Positions 5,921 through 7,283 of a stretch of DNA of 7,283 bases are shown in pieces. The translations under genes were made by a program, and so were the position numbers. Location of the stretch: positions 12,181-19,463 of the forward strand of contig JAQTMA010000020.1 of assembly GCA_028714615.1 (NCBI GenBank), in the 5' to 3' direction. Under the pieces are notes generated by a model. It was given only the letters and a program-made list of their open reading frames with translations, ran no database searches and was not told where the DNA came from. Every line of letters begins with the position of its first letter. The stretch's first letter is position 1. The stretch comes from Anaerolineaceae bacterium. Its GTDB lineage: Bacteria > Chloroflexota > Anaerolineae > Anaerolineales > Anaerolineaceae.

Positions 5921-6937
5921 ATGGACAACCTGAGGATTGGTGTAATTGGTTATGGTTACTGGGCGCCAAATCTTGTCAGGAACTTCCAGGAATTGCCGGG
6001 TTGTGACCTGGTTGTAATCAGTGACCTCAAGCAAAACCGGCTGGAACAGGTTAGGAAACTATATCCTGGTGTGGCTGTGACTCAAACATACCGGGATCTT
6101 TTCCAAATGAATTTAGCGGCCGTGGTTATAGCAACCCCACCAACAACGCATTATCGATTGGCTTGCGAGTGCATGGAAAAAGGTCTGCACGTCCTGGTGG
6201 AAAAACCAATTACCCTGATCAGTGAAGAGGCCGACAAGCTGTGTGAATTTGCCACACAGAAAGACTTAATCCTGATGGTGGGTCACACGTATCTGTATAA
6301 CCGGGCGGTTCTTGCGCTGAAAAAGATGGTAGCCAATCAGGAGCTGGGGCAATTGTATTATGTTGACACGGCCAGGCTGAACTTGGGCTTATATCAGATG
6401 GGTTTAAATGTGATGTGGGATTTGGCGCCACACGATATTTCCATCATCAATTTCATCCTGGATAGCTATCCCATCGAAGTGACAGCCCAAGGCACCTGCA
6501 GCGTAATCCCAAATATCCAGGACGTTGTTTACATTAACCTATTCTATCCAAACCAGGTCATGGCGCATATTCACGTCAGTTGGCTGGATCCATGTAAGGT
6601 TCGCCGGGTCACCGTCGTGGGCAGCAAGAAAATGGTCGTTTATAACGACGTGGAAGCCACAGAAAAGATCAAAATCTACGATAAGGGTGTGGATACGACC
6701 CATGAAACCTCGAATTTCCAGGAGTTCCAAGCTGCATACCGGACCGGGGACATACTCATCCCGAATATTGGCTTCACTGAGCCGTTACGGGCGGAATGCC
6801 AGGCGTTCATCGATTGCATCACCCAGCATACCCGCCCAAGTAGCTGTGGGGAAGACGGAATGCGGGTGGTAAAAGTCTTGGAAGCCGCTCAGCGTTCGCT
6901 GTCCAATAGCGGGCACATGGAAGTGATCCAATGGTAA
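5921..6937 (+). CDS. Gfo/Idh/MocA dehydrogenase, WlbA-like
   Basis: The 338-residue cytoplasmic protein has an N-terminal Rossmann domain and a C-terminal sheet domain. The opening IGVIGYGYWAPNLVRNF (6-22) is close to that of WlbA/WbpB enzymes, which oxidise UDP-N-acetylglucosaminuronate at C3 using NAD. Further marks are IATPPTTHY (70-78), VEKP (93-96) with the probable catalytic Lys95, and WDLAPHDISI (166-175) with His171 at the usual active-site position. The third glycine of the nucleotide loop is replaced by Ala15. GGGGGG at 5911-5916, overlapping the transferase stop codon, is the ribosome site. The gap is 9 bp, and the next gene starts inside this one's last codons. Together with the acyltransferase this points to a 3-acetamido-sugar nucleotide. 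A different Gfo/Idh substrate remains possible without the aminotransferase in view. Confidence 0.88.
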   Translation: MDNLRIGVIGYGYWAPNLVRNFQELPGCDLVVISDLKQNRLEQVRKLYPGVAVTQTYRDLFQMNLAAVVIATPPTTHYRLACECMEKGLHVLVEKPITLISEEADKLCEFATQKDLILMVGHTYLYNRAVLALKKMVANQELGQLYYVDTARLNLGLYQMGLNVMWDLAPHDISIINFILDSYPIEVTAQGTCSVIPNIQDVVYINLFYPNQVMAHIHVSWLDPCKVRRVTVVGSKKMVVYNDVEATEKIKIYDKGVDTTHETSNFQEFQAAYRTGDILIPNIGFTEPLRAECQAFIDCITQHTRPSSCGEDGMRVVKVLEAAQRSLSNSGHMEVIQW

Positions 6938-7283
6938 CCGGCGAATTTGTTCGAATTGCCCCAGACGTGAAGCTCGGGAAAGATGTGAGGATATACGGCT
7001 TCGTCAACCTTTATGGTTGTGAGATTGGTGACGAGAGCCGGGTAGGTGCATTCGTGGAGATTCAAAAAGGGGCCAGGCTTGGAAAGCGGGTGAAAGTCTC
7101 CAGCCATGCTTTCATTTGTGAAGGAGTTACGATCGAGGACAACGTTTTCATCGGACACGGGGTCATGTTCATCAATGACAAGTACCCCCGAGCCACCACC
7201 CTGTCAGGCCTTGCACAGACTGAAGCGGACTGGCTGTGCACACCCACCCTGGTGAAATCGGGCGCTTCGATTGGCAGTAATGC
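6931..7283 (+). CDS. Hexapeptide N-acetyltransferase, WlbB/WbpD-like (partial)
   Basis: An open frame starts at ATG 6931, overlapping the dehydrogenase stop codon by 7 bp, and runs off the window after 117 codons; family members are about 190 residues. Isoleucine- and valine-rich six-residue repeats (IAPDVKLGKDVRIYG, EIGDESRVGAFVEIQ, RLGKRVKVSSHAFI, TIEDNVFIG) mark a left-handed beta-helix acyltransferase. FIGHGVMFINDKYPRATT (73-90) and TPTLVKSGASIGSN (104-117) are close to the WlbB/WbpD enzymes, which acetylate the 3-amino group of UDP-2-acetamido-3-amino uronates from acetyl-CoA. A GGAAGTG stretch (6919-6925) may serve as the ribosome site within the previous gene. Overlap with the dehydrogenase suggests coupled synthesis. 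Position in a UDP-diacetamido-sugar pathway is inferred from both neighbours. The C-terminal part is not visible. Confidence 0.88.
   Translation, partial: MVTGEFVRIAPDVKLGKDVRIYGFVNLYGCEIGDESRVGAFVEIQKGARLGKRVKVSSHAFICEGVTIEDNVFIGHGVMFINDKYPRATTLSGLAQTEADWLCTPTLVKSGASIGSN

Overview
The window is bacterial chromosomal DNA with compact operons, short intergenic gaps, G-rich ribosome binding sites and no phage or transposase genes. The first two-thirds is GC-rich. The gene set (an uncharacterised ABC-2 export trio, pirin with an aldo/keto reductase, and a polysaccharide locus), together with nested palindromic intergenic repeats, would fit a Chloroflexota/Anaerolineae-type genome. That placement is a guess from gene style, not something the sequence proves.

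Layout. (1) 1-257 has no convincing gene but holds two unrelated nested palindromes: a 13-bp pair at 88-118 and a 28-bp pair at 140-204. (2) 2842-258, minus strand: a three-gene ABC exporter operon in the order ATPase, permease, permease, with only 4 bp between consecutive genes. (3) 2843-3029: a divergent promoter region with a clear TATAAT inside a small dyad, facing right. (4) 3030-4893, plus strand: a pirin-family cupin overlapping an aldo/keto reductase by 14 bp, closed by a strong intrinsic terminator at 4915-4949. (5) 4951-5143: an AT-rich leader (39 G+C in the 140 bases 4951-5090) carrying TATAAT-like boxes and an ops-like GGTAG. (6) 5144 to the window end, plus strand: a polysaccharide operon with a short monotopic phosphoglycosyl transferase, a WlbA-like Gfo/Idh/MocA dehydrogenase, and a WlbB/WbpD-like hexapeptide acyltransferase cut by the window edge.

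How the genes work together. The ABC genes should form one transporter of unknown substrate. Pirin and the reductase are translationally coupled and probably act in one redox or detoxification step, but the substrate cannot be read from the sequence. The last three genes fit one pathway. A UDP-sugar (probably UDP-GlcNAc uronate) is oxidised at C3, aminated by an aminotransferase that is not in view, and N-acetylated. A phosphoglycosyl transferase then loads a UDP-sugar onto undecaprenyl phosphate to start a surface glycan. The expected aminotransferase should lie just past the right edge. No wholly new system is evident. The most unusual items are the nested palindromes, the leader of the glycan operon, and the Ala in the dehydrogenase nucleotide-binding loop.
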